DNA of 64,000 bases from Mycobacterium sp. PSTR-4-N. Lineage in GTDB: Bacteria; Actinomycetota; Actinomycetes; Mycobacteriales; Mycobacteriaceae. Positions 7,939 to 16,445 of the stretch are shown here, one piece after another. The notes below the pieces were generated by a model. It saw nothing but the letters and a program-made list of their open reading frames with translations, had not been told where the DNA came from and made no database searches. Numbering within the stretch: position 1 is the first letter of the stretch; each line of letters opens with the position of its first letter. The stretch covers positions 248,001-312,000 of the forward strand of contig NZ_JAKRFN010000001.1 of the NCBI RefSeq assembly GCF_022348085.1, written 5' to 3'. Position numbers and translations under genes: made by a program.

Positions 7939-10900
7939 TTACGGGGCCGACTTGTATTCGCTCACCGCGTCGTCGAGGCGTTGCAGCGCCTCGCCGTACC
8001 GCGCGAAATCACCGCTACGCTGCGCCTCTTGCAGGGCGTCCAGCGCGGTGTTGACCTGCTCCAGCGCAGCCGATTTGGCCGCGGAGAGCTGCGTCGGGCC
8101 GGCAGGCGGCACCGCCACCGGCACCTCCGGCCGGTTCTGCGGAGTCTGACCCTGCTGATTCGGCGGCGCGGCGGCAGGCGGCTGGTCGGCACCCTGCGTG
8201 TTCGACTGCGGTTGCCCCGCAGGCGCATTGGTGGGCGCCGGGCCTGTCGCGGTGGCGTCGGCACCGGGACCGAACAGATCGGTCAGCGCGTCACGCACCG
8301 TGGGGCCGTAACCGATCTTGTCGTTGTACATCATCGCGACACGGATCAGACGCGGATACGACGACGCCGCATCGCTGGACCCCGGCGAGGCGTACACCGG
8401 TGCCACATAGAGCAATCCGCCCTGCCCCATCGGCAGCGTCAACAGGTTGCCCCATCGGATCCGGTTCTGGTTGTCGCGACCGATGACACCCAGGTCCTGG
8501 CTGACCGCGGTATCGGTGCTGATCGCGTTGAACGCCAGCTTCGGACCGTTGACCTGGCCCGGAATCGTCAGCACCGTGATCTTGCCGTACGTGTCCGGAT
8601 CCGAGCTGGCACTGATGTAGGCCGCCAGGAAGTCCCGCCGGAACCGGTTCATCGCACTGGTCAGCTGGAAGGACGTCGAATTGTTGTTCTCGGCAAGGTT
8701 TTTCGCGACGATGTAGTACGGCGGCTGGAAGCTGCTCGCAGTCGGGTTCGGATCCAGCGGCACGTCCCAGAAGTCCGACGTCGAGAAGAACGTCACCGGA
8801 TCGTCCACGTGGTACTTGGCCAGCAACGCGCGCTGCACCTTGAACAGGTCCTCGGGGTAGCGCAGATGCTGCTGCAACTCGGGGCTGATCTCGCTCTTCG
8901 GCTTGATCGTGCCCGGGAACACCTTCATCCACGCCTGCAGCACCGGATCGGACTCGTCCTGGGCGTAGAGCGTCACGGTGCCGTCGTAGGCGTCGACGGT
9001 GGCCTTCACCGAGTTGCGGATGTAGGACACCTGCTTGTCCGGCAGCAGCCGGTTCATCGCGACCTCGTTGGAGTCCGTGGTCACCGAGGACAGCGACGTC
9101 AACTCCGAGTACGGGTAGTTGTCCAGCGTGGTGTAACCGTCGACGATCCACACCATGCGCTTGTTCACGATCGCCGGATAGGTGGCGGTGTCGGTGGTCA
9201 GCCACGGCGCGACGGCCTTGACCCGCTCGGACGGATCGCGCTTGAACAGGATTTTGCTGTTGCTGTTGATGACGTTGGAGAACAGGAAGTTCCGCTCGGC
9301 GAACTTGGCCGCGAACACGCTGCGGTTGAACCAGTTACCCAGCGGCACACCGCCGGCGCCGGTGTAGGTGTAGTTGCGGGTGTCGGTGTTGGTCTCGTAG
9401 TCGTACTCGCGATCGGCACCGTTCTTGCCGACGATCGCGTAGTCGGCCGAGGTGCTGGCGATGACCGGACCGAAGTAGATCCGCGGCTGATCGAGCGGAG
9501 CAGGCCCGGGTGAGAGCACCTCACCGTTGGCGCCGACGACGCTGGCGAGGAACTCCGGGTATCCACCGTTCTGGTTGGGGTCGTTGGCCACCCCGCGCAC
9601 GGTGTTGGCCGGCGACGCGATGAAGCCGTTGCCGTGGGTGAACACGGTGTGTCGGTTGATCCAGTCGCGCTGGTTGTCGATCAACCGGTCCGGGTTGAGT
9701 TCACGCGCAGCCACCACGTAATCCCGCAGGTTGCCGTCGGCATCGGGGTAGCGGTCCATGTTCAGCTGATCGGGGAAGTAGTAGAAGTTCTTGCCCTGCT
9801 GGAACTGCGTGAAGGCGGGGCTCACGATGTTCGGGTCGAGCACCCGGATGTTCGACGTGGTGGCCCGGTCGGCAGCCACCTGCTGCGCACTCGCCGGTGC
9901 GTTGCCCGGGTAATCGCGATAGGTGACTTCGTCCTCGGTCAGGCCATACGCCTGCCGCGTCGCGGCGATGCTGCGGCCGATGTACTCACTTTCCTTCTGC
10001 GCCGCGTTGGGGCGCACGCTGATCTGCTCGACCACCAGCGGCCAGCCCGCACCGACGACGAGCGACGACAGCAGCAAGAGCACCACGCCGATCGCCGGAA
10101 TCCGCAGATCACGCAGCACGATCGCGGAGAACACCGCGGCCGCACAGATCACCGCGATGGCCATCAGGATCAGTTTCGCGGGCAGCACAGCGTTGATGTC
10201 GGTGTAGCCGGCGCCGGTGAAGGGCTTACCGCCGCGGGTGTGGCTGAGCAGCTCGTACCGATCGAACCAGTAGGCCACCGCCTTGAGCAGCATCAGGACG
10301 CCGAGCAGCGTGATCAGCTGGATGCGCGCCGCCCGGGACAGTGCACCGGTGCGGCCCGACAGACGAATACCGCCGAACAGGTAGTGCCCCAGCAGATTTG
10401 CGATGAACGCCAGGAACGTGGCGACGAACAGGTAGGACAGCACCAGCCGGTAGAACGGCAGGTCGAAGGCGTAGAAGCCGAGGTCGATGCCGAACTGCGG
10501 GTCAGAGATGCCGAATTGGCCACCGTGCAGGAACAGCTGCACCTGCTCCCAATAGCTCTGCGCGACGAAGCCTGACAGCAGACCGATGAACGCCGGCACC
10601 CCGATGCCGATCAGGCGCAGACGCGACATCACCGCGGTGCGGTACCGCGCGATCGGATCGTTGGGACCTGCCGTCGGTACGAACACCGGACGGGTGCGGT
10701 AGGCCAACGCCAGCGCGGCGAACACCACGGCGCCGATCACCAGCCCGACCACCAGGAAGATGAGGAGACGGGTGACGATCTGCGTGGTGAACACCGACCG
10801 GTAGCCGAGCTCGCCGAACCAGAGCCAGTCGACGTAGGCGTCGACGAACCGGGGTCCGATCAGCAACAGCAGGACCACCACCAGCGAGATGGCGATCAAG

Positions 10901-10953
10901 ATCCTGCTTCGCCGCGTCAGCTTCGGCATTCTGGCCGCCGGCCGCATACTCAC
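7939..10953 (-). CDS. UPF0182 (COG1615) large integral membrane protein
   Basis: A protein of 1004 residues with about seven transmembrane segments in the first 320 residues (for example [54 protein letters not shown]). A large extracytoplasmic domain follows, and a Pro/Gln-rich low-complexity stretch with a final short helical tail comes near residues 920-1004. It matches UPF0182 in length and in blocks such as [14 protein letters not shown] and [17 protein letters not shown]. The M. tuberculosis counterpart is Rv3193c; the function of the family is not established. GTG at 10953 is the listed start; an ATG two codons later is equally possible. Downstream it is nearly coupled to the SARP-like regulator. 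Confidence 0.92.
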   Translation of the reverse strand: MSMRPAARMPKLTRRSRILIAISLVVVLLLLIGPRFVDAYVDWLWFGELGYRSVFTTQIVTRLLIFLVVGLVIGAVVFAALALAYRTRPVFVPTAGPNDPIARYRTAVMSRLRLIGIGVPAFIGLLSGFVAQSYWEQVQLFLHGGQFGISDPQFGIDLGFYAFDLPFYRLVLSYLFVATFLAFIANLLGHYLFGGIRLSGRTGALSRAARIQLITLLGVLMLLKAVAYWFDRYELLSHTRGGKPFTGAGYTDINAVLPAKLILMAIAVICAAAVFSAIVLRDLRIPAIGVVLLLLSSLVVGAGWPLVVEQISVRPNAAQKESEYIGRSIAATRQAYGLTEDEVTYRDYPGNAPASAQQVAADRATTSNIRVLDPNIVSPAFTQFQQGKNFYYFPDQLNMDRYPDADGNLRDYVVAARELNPDRLIDNQRDWINRHTVFTHGNGFIASPANTVRGVANDPNQNGGYPEFLASVVGANGEVLSPGPAPLDQPRIYFGPVIASTSADYAIVGKNGADREYDYETNTDTRNYTYTGAGGVPLGNWFNRSVFAAKFAERNFLFSNVINSNSKILFKRDPSERVKAVAPWLTTDTATYPAIVNKRMVWIVDGYTTLDNYPYSELTSLSSVTTDSNEVAMNRLLPDKQVSYIRNSVKATVDAYDGTVTLYAQDESDPVLQAWMKVFPGTIKPKSEISPELQQHLRYPEDLFKVQRALLAKYHVDDPVTFFSTSDFWDVPLDPNPTASSFQPPYYIVAKNLAENNNSTSFQLTSAMNRFRRDFLAAYISASSDPDTYGKITVLTIPGQVNGPKLAFNAISTDTAVSQDLGVIGRDNQNRIRWGNLLTLPMGQGGLLYVAPVYASPGSSDAASSYPRLIRVAMMYNDKIGYGPTVRDALTDLFGPGADATATGPAPTNAPAGQPQSNTQGADQPPAAAPPNQQGQTPQNRPEVPVAVPPAGPTQLSAAKSAALEQVNTALDALQEAQRSGDFARYGEALQRLDDAVSEYKSAP

Positions 10954-11024
10954 TCGACTACTCCACTCTCGGATGTTCCCAGCAGTTGTCCAGTCACTCT
11001 ACTGATCGAGATCGTCGACCCGCC

Positions 11025-12047
11025 TCAGCAGCGAGGAGGTTCGCCACCAGCGGAAAGCGTCCGCAGTCCATCGATGGCGTGGGTGAGGGTGTCCACCTTG
11101 ATCAACTCGATGTCCTTCTCGTCGGCCGACGTCGCCTCGTCGCAGTTGTCGGCAGGTACCAGGAACACCGAGGCGCCGGCCTCCTTGGCCGCGGTGATCT
11201 TGTGCGTGATGCCGCCGATGGGGCCGACCTCGCCGTCCGGGGTGATGGTGCCGGTGCCCGCCACGAACTTGCCGTCGTTGAGATCGCCGGTGGTCAGCTT
11301 GTCGACCACCGCCAGGCTGAACATCAGGCCCGCCGACGGACCGCCGATGTTGGCGAGATGGAAATCGATGGAGAACGGCGCCCACGGCGCGTCGAGCACG
11401 TTGACCCCCATGACGCCGTGCGGACGGTCCGGCCGGGACCCCAGCGTGATTTCGGCGATGCCGGCGGGCTCGTTCTTGCGCCGGTAGTCGACGACGACCT
11501 TCTGGCCGGGTGTGGTGCCCTCGATGATCTTGCTGAACTCCTCGAGGTTCGCGACCGGGGTGTTGTTCACGGCGTCGATCGCGTCGCCGGCCTGCAGCTT
11601 GCCCTTAGAGGGCCCCTTTTCGTCGATGCTCTGCACGGTGATCGCCGTCGGGTACTTGAGGTAGGACAGGGCGGCGTACTCGGCGCTGTCCTCGGAGTTG
11701 CGGAAGTCGGTGGTGTTCGCCTCGTCGATCTCTTCGCGCGACTTGTCGGGCGGGTAGACGAGCTCGCGAGGGATCAGCTGATCGCGCCCCGATGCCCAGA
11801 AGATCAACGCCTGCCCCAGCGTCAGCCCGTCCATCTGCGAGACCGTGGTCATGTTGAGGTGCCCACTGGTGGGCTTGACGTCGGTGCCCTCGATGTCGAC
11901 GACTTCCTTGCCGTCCACCTCACCGAGCGTGTTGAACGTCGGCCCGGGCCCGAGCGCGACATAGGGCACCGACACCGTCGTCGCGAGCACGCCGAACACG
12001 ATGATCGGCACGAGCGCCACGATCAGGGTGGCAATCCGCCTGTTCAC
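11025..12047 (-). CDS. PDZ-domain Lon-type serine protease, membrane anchored
   Basis: An N-terminal signal anchor (ATLIVALVPIIVFGVLATTV) precedes a PDZ domain (GKLQAGDAIDAVNNTPVANL, about residues 130-220). A C-terminal Lon-protease domain follows, with the catalytic Ser in IGGPSAGLMFSLAVVD and the Lys in ITAAKEAGASVFLVP. The architecture is that of YlbL / Rv3194c, a protease acting on the outer face of the membrane. The frame is open to a GTG at 12104, but homologues start at MNRRI, here GTG 12047; GTG 12056 is also possible. No clear ribosome site decides. It is divergent from the DUF2342 gene, and the two upstream regions overlap. Confidence 0.9.
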   Translation of the reverse strand: MNRRIATLIVALVPIIVFGVLATTVSVPYVALGPGPTFNTLGEVDGKEVVDIEGTDVKPTSGHLNMTTVSQMDGLTLGQALIFWASGRDQLIPRELVYPPDKSREEIDEANTTDFRNSEDSAEYAALSYLKYPTAITVQSIDEKGPSKGKLQAGDAIDAVNNTPVANLEEFSKIIEGTTPGQKVVVDYRRKNEPAGIAEITLGSRPDRPHGVMGVNVLDAPWAPFSIDFHLANIGGPSAGLMFSLAVVDKLTTGDLNDGKFVAGTGTITPDGEVGPIGGITHKITAAKEAGASVFLVPADNCDEATSADEKDIELIKVDTLTHAIDGLRTLSAGGEPPRC

Positions 12048-12136
12048 GCCGTTCACAGTAGAGGTCACGGGCAGGTTCACTCTCAGCGTGACCCGCGCGC
12101 CCACATCGACGCGCGGCGATGAGTACCGTTGAGGCC

Positions 12137-13480
12137 ATGCCTGACCTGCCTTTCGGCTTCTCTTCCGGGGACGATCCTGAGCGCGACAAACGCAAGGACG
12201 AGTCCGGTTCGGGCTCCGGTCCCAGCGATCCGTTCGGCGGCGCGTTCCCCGGCGGCCAGTTCGACATGTCGCAGCTCGGGCAGATCTTCTCCCAACTCGG
12301 TGAGATGTTCAGCGGCACCGCGAAGTCTGGCAGCGGCCCGGTGAACTACGACCTCGCACGCCAGCTCGCGTCGAACTCGATCGGCTTCGTCGCCCCCGTC
12401 TCCGAGCAGACGACCTCGGCACTGGGCGACGCGGTGCGCCTGGCCGAGACGTGGCTCGACGGTGTGACGCCGTTACCGGCGGGCACCACCCGCACCGTGG
12501 CCTGGACGCCCACCGACTGGATCGACAACACGATCCCGACGTGGAAGCGGCTGTGCGACCCCGTCGCCCAGCAGCTCTCGACGGTGTGGGCGCAGGCGCT
12601 GCCCGAGGAAGCCCAGGCGATGGCCGGTCCGCTGATGGCGATGATGTCGCAGATGAGCGGTATGGCGTTCGGCTCCCAGCTGGGCCAGGCGCTGGGCACG
12701 CTGTCGAAAGAGGTGCTGACCTCGACCGACATCGGCCTGCCGCTGGGCCCCAAGGGTGTCGCGGCGTTGATGCCCGAGGCCGTCGAGGCGCTGGCCTCCG
12801 GGCTCGAGCAGCCGCGCAGCGAGGTCGTCACGTTCCTGGCCGCGCGGGAGGCCGCGCACCACCGGCTGTTCAGTCACGTGCCGTGGCTCTCGGCGCAGCT
12901 GCTGGGCGCCGTGGAAGCCTTCGCCAAGGGCACCAAGATCGACATGAGCGGCATCGAAGAGTTCGCCCGCGACTTCAACCCGGCGTCGCTGACCGACCCG
13001 TCGCAGATGGAGCAGCTGCTCAACCAGGGCATCTTCGAACCCAAGGCGACGCCGGAGCAGTCCGCCGCGCTGGAACGGCTCGAGACCATGCTCGCCCTGA
13101 TCGAGGGATGGGTGCAGACGGTGGTGTCGCAGGCGCTGGGTGACCGCATCCCCGGCACGGTGGCGCTGTCGGAGATGCTGCGACGCCGCCGCGCCAGCGG
13201 TGGGCCGGCCGAGCAGACGTTCGCGACGCTCGTCGGCCTGGAACTTCGGCCCCGCAAGATGCGGGAAGCCGCGGCGCTGTGGGAGAAGCTGACCGAAGCC
13301 GTCGGTGCCGACGCCCGCGACGGCGTGTGGGCCCACCCGGATCTGCTGCCGAGCTCTGCCGACCTCGACGAGCCGGCGAGCTTCATCGACCGGGTGATCG
13401 GCGGCGACACCAGCGATCTCGACAGCGCGATCGAAGCCGCGCTCGCCGAAGGCGATGAGGACCCACCGCGCGACGCCTGA
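12137..13480 (+). CDS. DUF2342 family protein (putative zinc-dependent metalloprotease-like hydrolase)
   Basis: About 447 residues. The N-terminus is Gly/Ser/Pro-rich and disordered (FGFSSGDDPERDKRKDESGS), followed by a Met-rich helix (FSQLGEMFSG) and then a helical core with AAREAAHHRLFSHVPWL, the signature of this actinobacterial family (Rv3195 type). Databases call it a zinc-dependent metalloprotease, but I see no canonical HExxH, only the E-x-A-H-H arrangement, so catalysis is unproven. I prefer ATG 12137 (MPDLPFGFSSGDD) as in homologues; ATG 12119 would add six residues. It is followed 51 bp later by the cyclodehydratase-like gene on the same strand, an arrangement conserved in M. tuberculosis. 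Confidence 0.85.
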   Translation: MPDLPFGFSSGDDPERDKRKDESGSGSGPSDPFGGAFPGGQFDMSQLGQIFSQLGEMFSGTAKSGSGPVNYDLARQLASNSIGFVAPVSEQTTSALGDAVRLAETWLDGVTPLPAGTTRTVAWTPTDWIDNTIPTWKRLCDPVAQQLSTVWAQALPEEAQAMAGPLMAMMSQMSGMAFGSQLGQALGTLSKEVLTSTDIGLPLGPKGVAALMPEAVEALASGLEQPRSEVVTFLAAREAAHHRLFSHVPWLSAQLLGAVEAFAKGTKIDMSGIEEFARDFNPASLTDPSQMEQLLNQGIFEPKATPEQSAALERLETMLALIEGWVQTVVSQALGDRIPGTVALSEMLRRRRASGGPAEQTFATLVGLELRPRKMREAAALWEKLTEAVGADARDGVWAHPDLLPSSADLDEPASFIDRVIGGDTSDLDSAIEAALAEGDEDPPRDA

Positions 13481-13531
13481 GGCCTGTGGATAACTCGGCT
13501 CGACGCGGGGTCGGCGTGTCAGTGTCGTCGC

Positions 13532-14362
13532 ATGACGCGCTACGCCCTGGACTCGGCCACTCCTGTGCTGTCGCGCCCGGACGGCACCGTGCAGGTCGGC
13601 TGGGATCCGCGTCGCGCCGTCGTCGTCCATCCGCCGCCTGGGCTCGCCGCCGGGGTCCTCGCTGACCTGCTGCGCGCCCTGCAAGCCGCCGCGACCCTGC
13701 CCGAACTGCAGCTGCTGGCCGCCGGCCACGGCGCCGACGCCGCCGTGGTCACCGACCTGATCACCCACCTCGTCGACACCGGCGTCCTCACCGCCGCGAC
13801 GCCTCCGCCCACCCGGTCGCCGTCGGTGCGGGTGCACGGGGACGGACCGCTGTCGGACCTGATCGCCTCCACGCTGGCCGGGTCCGGCGTCCGCGTCAGC
13901 TCCAGCAGCAGGGCGCACGCCGCGCCCGCCGGAGTTGACCTTGCCGTCCTGACCGACTACCTGGTGGCCGACCCCCGGGTGGCGCGCGAGCTTCACGAGG
14001 CCGGCGTCCCCCACCTCGCGGTCCGCGTCCGCGACGGCACCGGCCTCATCGGACCGCTGGTCATCCCCGGCGCGAGCAGCTGCCTACGGTGCGCCGACCT
14101 GCATCGCAGCGACAAGGATCCCGCCTGGGCGGCGGTCGCCACGCAGTTGTCCCGCACCGTCGGCACCGCCGACCGCGCCACCGTGCTGGCCACCGCGGGT
14201 CTGGCGCTGCGCGAGATCACGCGCATCTTGCGCGTCGTGCACCCCGGCGCCGGGCCCGCCACCCCGGCGCCGGCGACCGTCGACACCACGCTCGAGTTCG
14301 ACGTGGACAGCGGCGCCGTGACGGCGCGTCGGTGGTCGTCGCACCCGGACTGCTCGTGCTGA
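13532..14362 (+). CDS. Cyclodehydratase-like / E1-like protein (Rv3196 type), orphan
   Basis: A 276-residue protein resembling the leader-binding and ThiF/E1-like part of RiPP (TOMM) cyclodehydratases. Residues 1-85 form a winged-helix-like segment (LADLLRALQAAATLPELQLL). A Rossmann-like middle (SVRVHGDGPLSDLIASTL, VDLAVLTDYL) follows, then paired cysteines in ASSCLRCADLH and a C-terminal HPDCSC that together could hold one zinc, as in related proteins. No ATP-binding YcaO partner, dehydrogenase or precursor peptide is visible nearby, so it is an orphan in this locus. Upstream lies the DUF2342 gene and downstream the UbiB-like gene, all on the same strand. Its role is unknown. Confidence 0.75.
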   Translation: MTRYALDSATPVLSRPDGTVQVGWDPRRAVVVHPPPGLAAGVLADLLRALQAAATLPELQLLAAGHGADAAVVTDLITHLVDTGVLTAATPPPTRSPSVRVHGDGPLSDLIASTLAGSGVRVSSSSRAHAAPAGVDLAVLTDYLVADPRVARELHEAGVPHLAVRVRDGTGLIGPLVIPGASSCLRCADLHRSDKDPAWAAVATQLSRTVGTADRATVLATAGLALREITRILRVVHPGAGPATPAPATVDTTLEFDVDSGAVTARRWSSHPDCSC

Positions 14363-14423
14363 AGATCATCTGTGGTTCACGGTCCGCGGTTGGAAGTTCA
14401 GCTGGGTCGTGGATGATGGACTG

Positions 14424-15746
14424 GTGAGCGACATCAAGCGGGGGCGCGCCGCGCGCAACGCCAAACTGGCTTCCTTGCCGGTGGGCATGGCCGGGCGTGC
14501 AGCGCTGGGCTTCGGCAAACGGTTGACCGGCAAGTCCAAAGACGAGGTCAACGCCGAGCTGATGGACAAGGCCGCCCAGCAATTGTTCACGGTCCTCGGC
14601 GAACTCAAGGGTGGCGCGATGAAGGTCGGGCAGGCCCTGTCGGTCATGGAGGCCGCCATCCCCGAGCAGTACGGCAAGCCCTACCGCGAGGCGCTGACGA
14701 AGCTGCAGCGCGAAGCTCCGCCGCTGCCCGCAGCAAAGGTCCACCGCGTGCTCGACCAGCAGCTGGGCACCAAGTGGCGGGACCGGTTCCAGTCGTTCGA
14801 CGACAAATCTGTCGCCTCCGCCAGCATCGGCCAGGTGCACAAGGCGGTGTGGGGCGACGGCCGCGAGGTCGCCGTCAAGATCCAGTACCCGGGGGCGGAC
14901 GAGGCGCTGCGCGCCGACCTGAAGACCATGCAGCGCATGGTGGGCGTGCTCAAGCAGCTCAGCCCCGGCGCCGACGTCCAAGGGGTGGTCGACGAGCTGA
15001 TCGAACGCACCGAGATGGAGCTGGACTACCGGCTCGAGGCCGACAACCAGCGCGCCTTCGCCAAGGCCTACGCCGGCGATCCGCACTTCGTGGTGCCCAA
15101 CGTGGTGGCCAGCGCCCCGAAGGTGGTGATCCAGGAGTGGATCGAGGGAATTCCGCTGTCGCACATCATCCGTGAGGGCACGCAGGAACAGCGGGACCTG
15201 ATGGCCACGCGGCTCTTCGAGTTCTGCAACGACGCGCCGACGCGGCTGGAGATGGTGCACGGCGACGCCCACCCCGGCAATTTCATGCTGATGCCCGACG
15301 AGAAGATGGGCGTCATCGACTTCGGCGCCGTCGCACCCATGCCGGGCGGCTGGCCGGTCGAGCTGGGTCAGATCATGCGCTACGCGCTGGACAAGAACTA
15401 CGACAAGCTGCTGCCCACGATGGAGAGGGCCGGCTTCATCCAGAAGGGACAGCAGGTCTCCACCCGCGAGATCGACGACATGCTCAAGCAATACGTCGAA
15501 CCGCTGGAGGTGCCCGAGTTCCACTACACGCGTAAGTGGTTGCAGCGCATGACAACTCTGGAACTGGACAAGGCAGCGGGTCAGATCAAGGCCGCCCGGC
15601 AGATGGACATCCCGCCGAAGCTGGCCATTCCGATGCGGGTGATCGCGTCGATCGTCGCGATCTCCTGCCAGCTCGACGCCCACGTGCCGACCCGCAGCAT
15701 CGCCGAACGCACGGTGCCCGGCTTCGTCGACCCCGACGCGGTGTAG
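14424..15746 (+). CDS. ABC1/AarF/UbiB-family atypical kinase
   Basis: A 440-residue protein-kinase-like fold of the UbiB family. The KxGQ motif that replaces the glycine-rich loop is seen in GGAMKVGQALSVMEAAIP, the A-rich loop in SVASASIGQVHKAV, the nucleotide-binding Lys in EVAVKIQYPG, the catalytic loop in VHGDAHPGNFMLM and the metal-binding motif in GVIDFGA. Members act as ATPases or kinases supporting quinone and lipid metabolism. In M. tuberculosis, Rv3197 is reported to bind macrolides and ATP in the WhiB7 neighbourhood. I chose GTG 14424 (VSDIKRG) because homologues begin there; GTG 14409 would add five residues. It converges on whiB7, 15 bp away. Confidence 0.9.
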   Translation: MSDIKRGRAARNAKLASLPVGMAGRAALGFGKRLTGKSKDEVNAELMDKAAQQLFTVLGELKGGAMKVGQALSVMEAAIPEQYGKPYREALTKLQREAPPLPAAKVHRVLDQQLGTKWRDRFQSFDDKSVASASIGQVHKAVWGDGREVAVKIQYPGADEALRADLKTMQRMVGVLKQLSPGADVQGVVDELIERTEMELDYRLEADNQRAFAKAYAGDPHFVVPNVVASAPKVVIQEWIEGIPLSHIIREGTQEQRDLMATRLFEFCNDAPTRLEMVHGDAHPGNFMLMPDEKMGVIDFGAVAPMPGGWPVELGQIMRYALDKNYDKLLPTMERAGFIQKGQQVSTREIDDMLKQYVEPLEVPEFHYTRKWLQRMTTLELDKAAGQIKAARQMDIPPKLAIPMRVIASIVAISCQLDAHVPTRSIAERTVPGFVDPDAV

Positions 15747-15761
15747 CGCCGGGGTCGACGG

Positions 15762-16037
15762 TCACGCCGCCACAGGATCTTTGGCGTCTTTGCGTGGACG
15801 GCCCCGCGGCCGTTTGCGAGCGATGACCGTGCCCCGTTCGAGGATCTCGCCGCCCCACACACCCCACGGCTCCTGCCGTTCCAGCGCTGCGGTCAGGCAC
15901 TCGCGCCGGAACGGGCAATCTCCGCACAGCGCCTTGGCGCGTTCGAGATCGCGCGGGTCCTCGGCGAACCACAGGTCAGGGTCCTCGACGTGACACGGCA
16001 CCGCGAGCTTCGATCTCTCACATGTCAGGGAAGACAT
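15762..16037 (-). CDS. whiB7: Transcriptional regulator WhiB7
   Basis: A 91-residue Wbl protein binding a 4Fe-4S cluster through Cys15, Cys38, Cys41 and Cys47, with the G-V-W-G-G turn (residues 59-63) that contacts sigma-A. A C-terminal AT-hook RGRPRK (residues 78-83) reads AT-rich sequence upstream of -35 boxes. It activates intrinsic resistance genes on exposure to ribosome-targeting drugs and autoactivates its own promoter. The ATG is preceded by AAAGGA. The gene is transcribed from a promoter about 340 bp upstream through a leader with a uORF and terminator, all visible here. Confidence 0.97.
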   Translation of the reverse strand: MSSLTCERSKLAVPCHVEDPDLWFAEDPRDLERAKALCGDCPFRRECLTAALERQEPWGVWGGEILERGTVIARKRPRGRPRKDAKDPVAA

Positions 16038-16116
16038 GTCCGGTCCTTTCGCTTCCTGGTCGTTCTGTCATTTGGTGAGTTCTGTCAGGGATCGGTGACC
16101 AGGTCTTCACAAGACG

Positions 16117-16150
16117 AAGGCCACGGATCCGATGTCGGGTCCGTGGCCTT
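16117..16150 (-). terminator. whiB7 leader attenuator hairpin
   Basis: The arms AAGGCCACGGATCC and GGGTCCGTGGCCTT pair along at least 12 bp; on the minus strand they are followed by TCGTCTTGTG. The hairpin lies between the uORF stop (16174) and the whiB7 start (16037). This fits early transcription termination relieved when ribosomes stall on the uORF. Confidence 0.75.
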
Positions 16151-16173
16151 GGGGTGGCGGTCGAGGCTTCTCT

Positions 16174-16335
16174 CTAGAGGAAGCCCCTCACGGACGCGGC
16201 AGCCGTGCCGGCAATGGCGCGACGCTTACGCGTGGCGGCGGCAACGGCAGCGGTGGGCGCGGAATGCACCCCGACAAACGCATGCGGGAACCACGGGGTG
16301 CCGGCTACGGCGACAAACATGTGCTTGCTGATCAT
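16174..16335 (-). CDS. whiB7 leader peptide (uORF)
   Basis: A 53-codon frame begins at an ATG with GAAAGGAGGG about ten bases upstream and ends in a TAG before the leader terminator. The peptide starts MISKHMFVAVAG and continues with an Ala/Thr-rich stretch, a basic patch TRKRR and the end SVRGFL. A second hairpin (GGGGCTTC with GAAGCCTC) overlaps its 3' end and could compete with the terminator. whiB7 leaders in mycobacteria are known to carry uORFs that couple translation stress to read-through. Whether the product itself matters is unknown; the translation process is the likely signal. Confidence 0.7.
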   Translation of the reverse strand: MISKHMFVAVAGTPWFPHAFVGVHSAPTAAVAAATRKRRAIAGTAAASVRGFL

Positions 16336-16383
16336 GATGGCGGCACCCTCCTTTCGCACGCGGACCTTACGTGTGTTGCTCTG

Positions 16384-16422
16384 AGGCTAGACGGTATCAG
16401 GAAAAACTCTCAACACATTTTT
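16384..16422 (-). promoter_or_regulatory. whiB7 promoter with AT-rich WhiB7-binding element
   Basis: On the minus strand the order is AAAAAT (16422-16417), 3 bp, TTGAGA as -35 (16413-16408), an 18-bp spacer, and TAGCCT as -10 (16389-16384). The AT element exactly 3 bp upstream of the -35 box is the known mark of WhiB7-activated promoters and supports autoactivation. Confidence 0.75.
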
Positions 16423-16445
16423 GACCAGCGCTTTTGGCGCGATCT

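Noticed and set aside
9634..10575. Long open frame opposite the UPF0182 gene
   Set aside because: GC-rich third-position shadow of the real gene, His/Arg/Gly-rich with no domain; the same applies to the many antisense frames over secA1, adnAB, sarp and others.
13485..13493. TGTGGATAA, a perfect match to a DnaA box
   Set aside because: It is single, lies in a 51-bp gap between two ordinary genes, and has no AT-rich unwinding region, dnaA or dnaN nearby. Not an origin.
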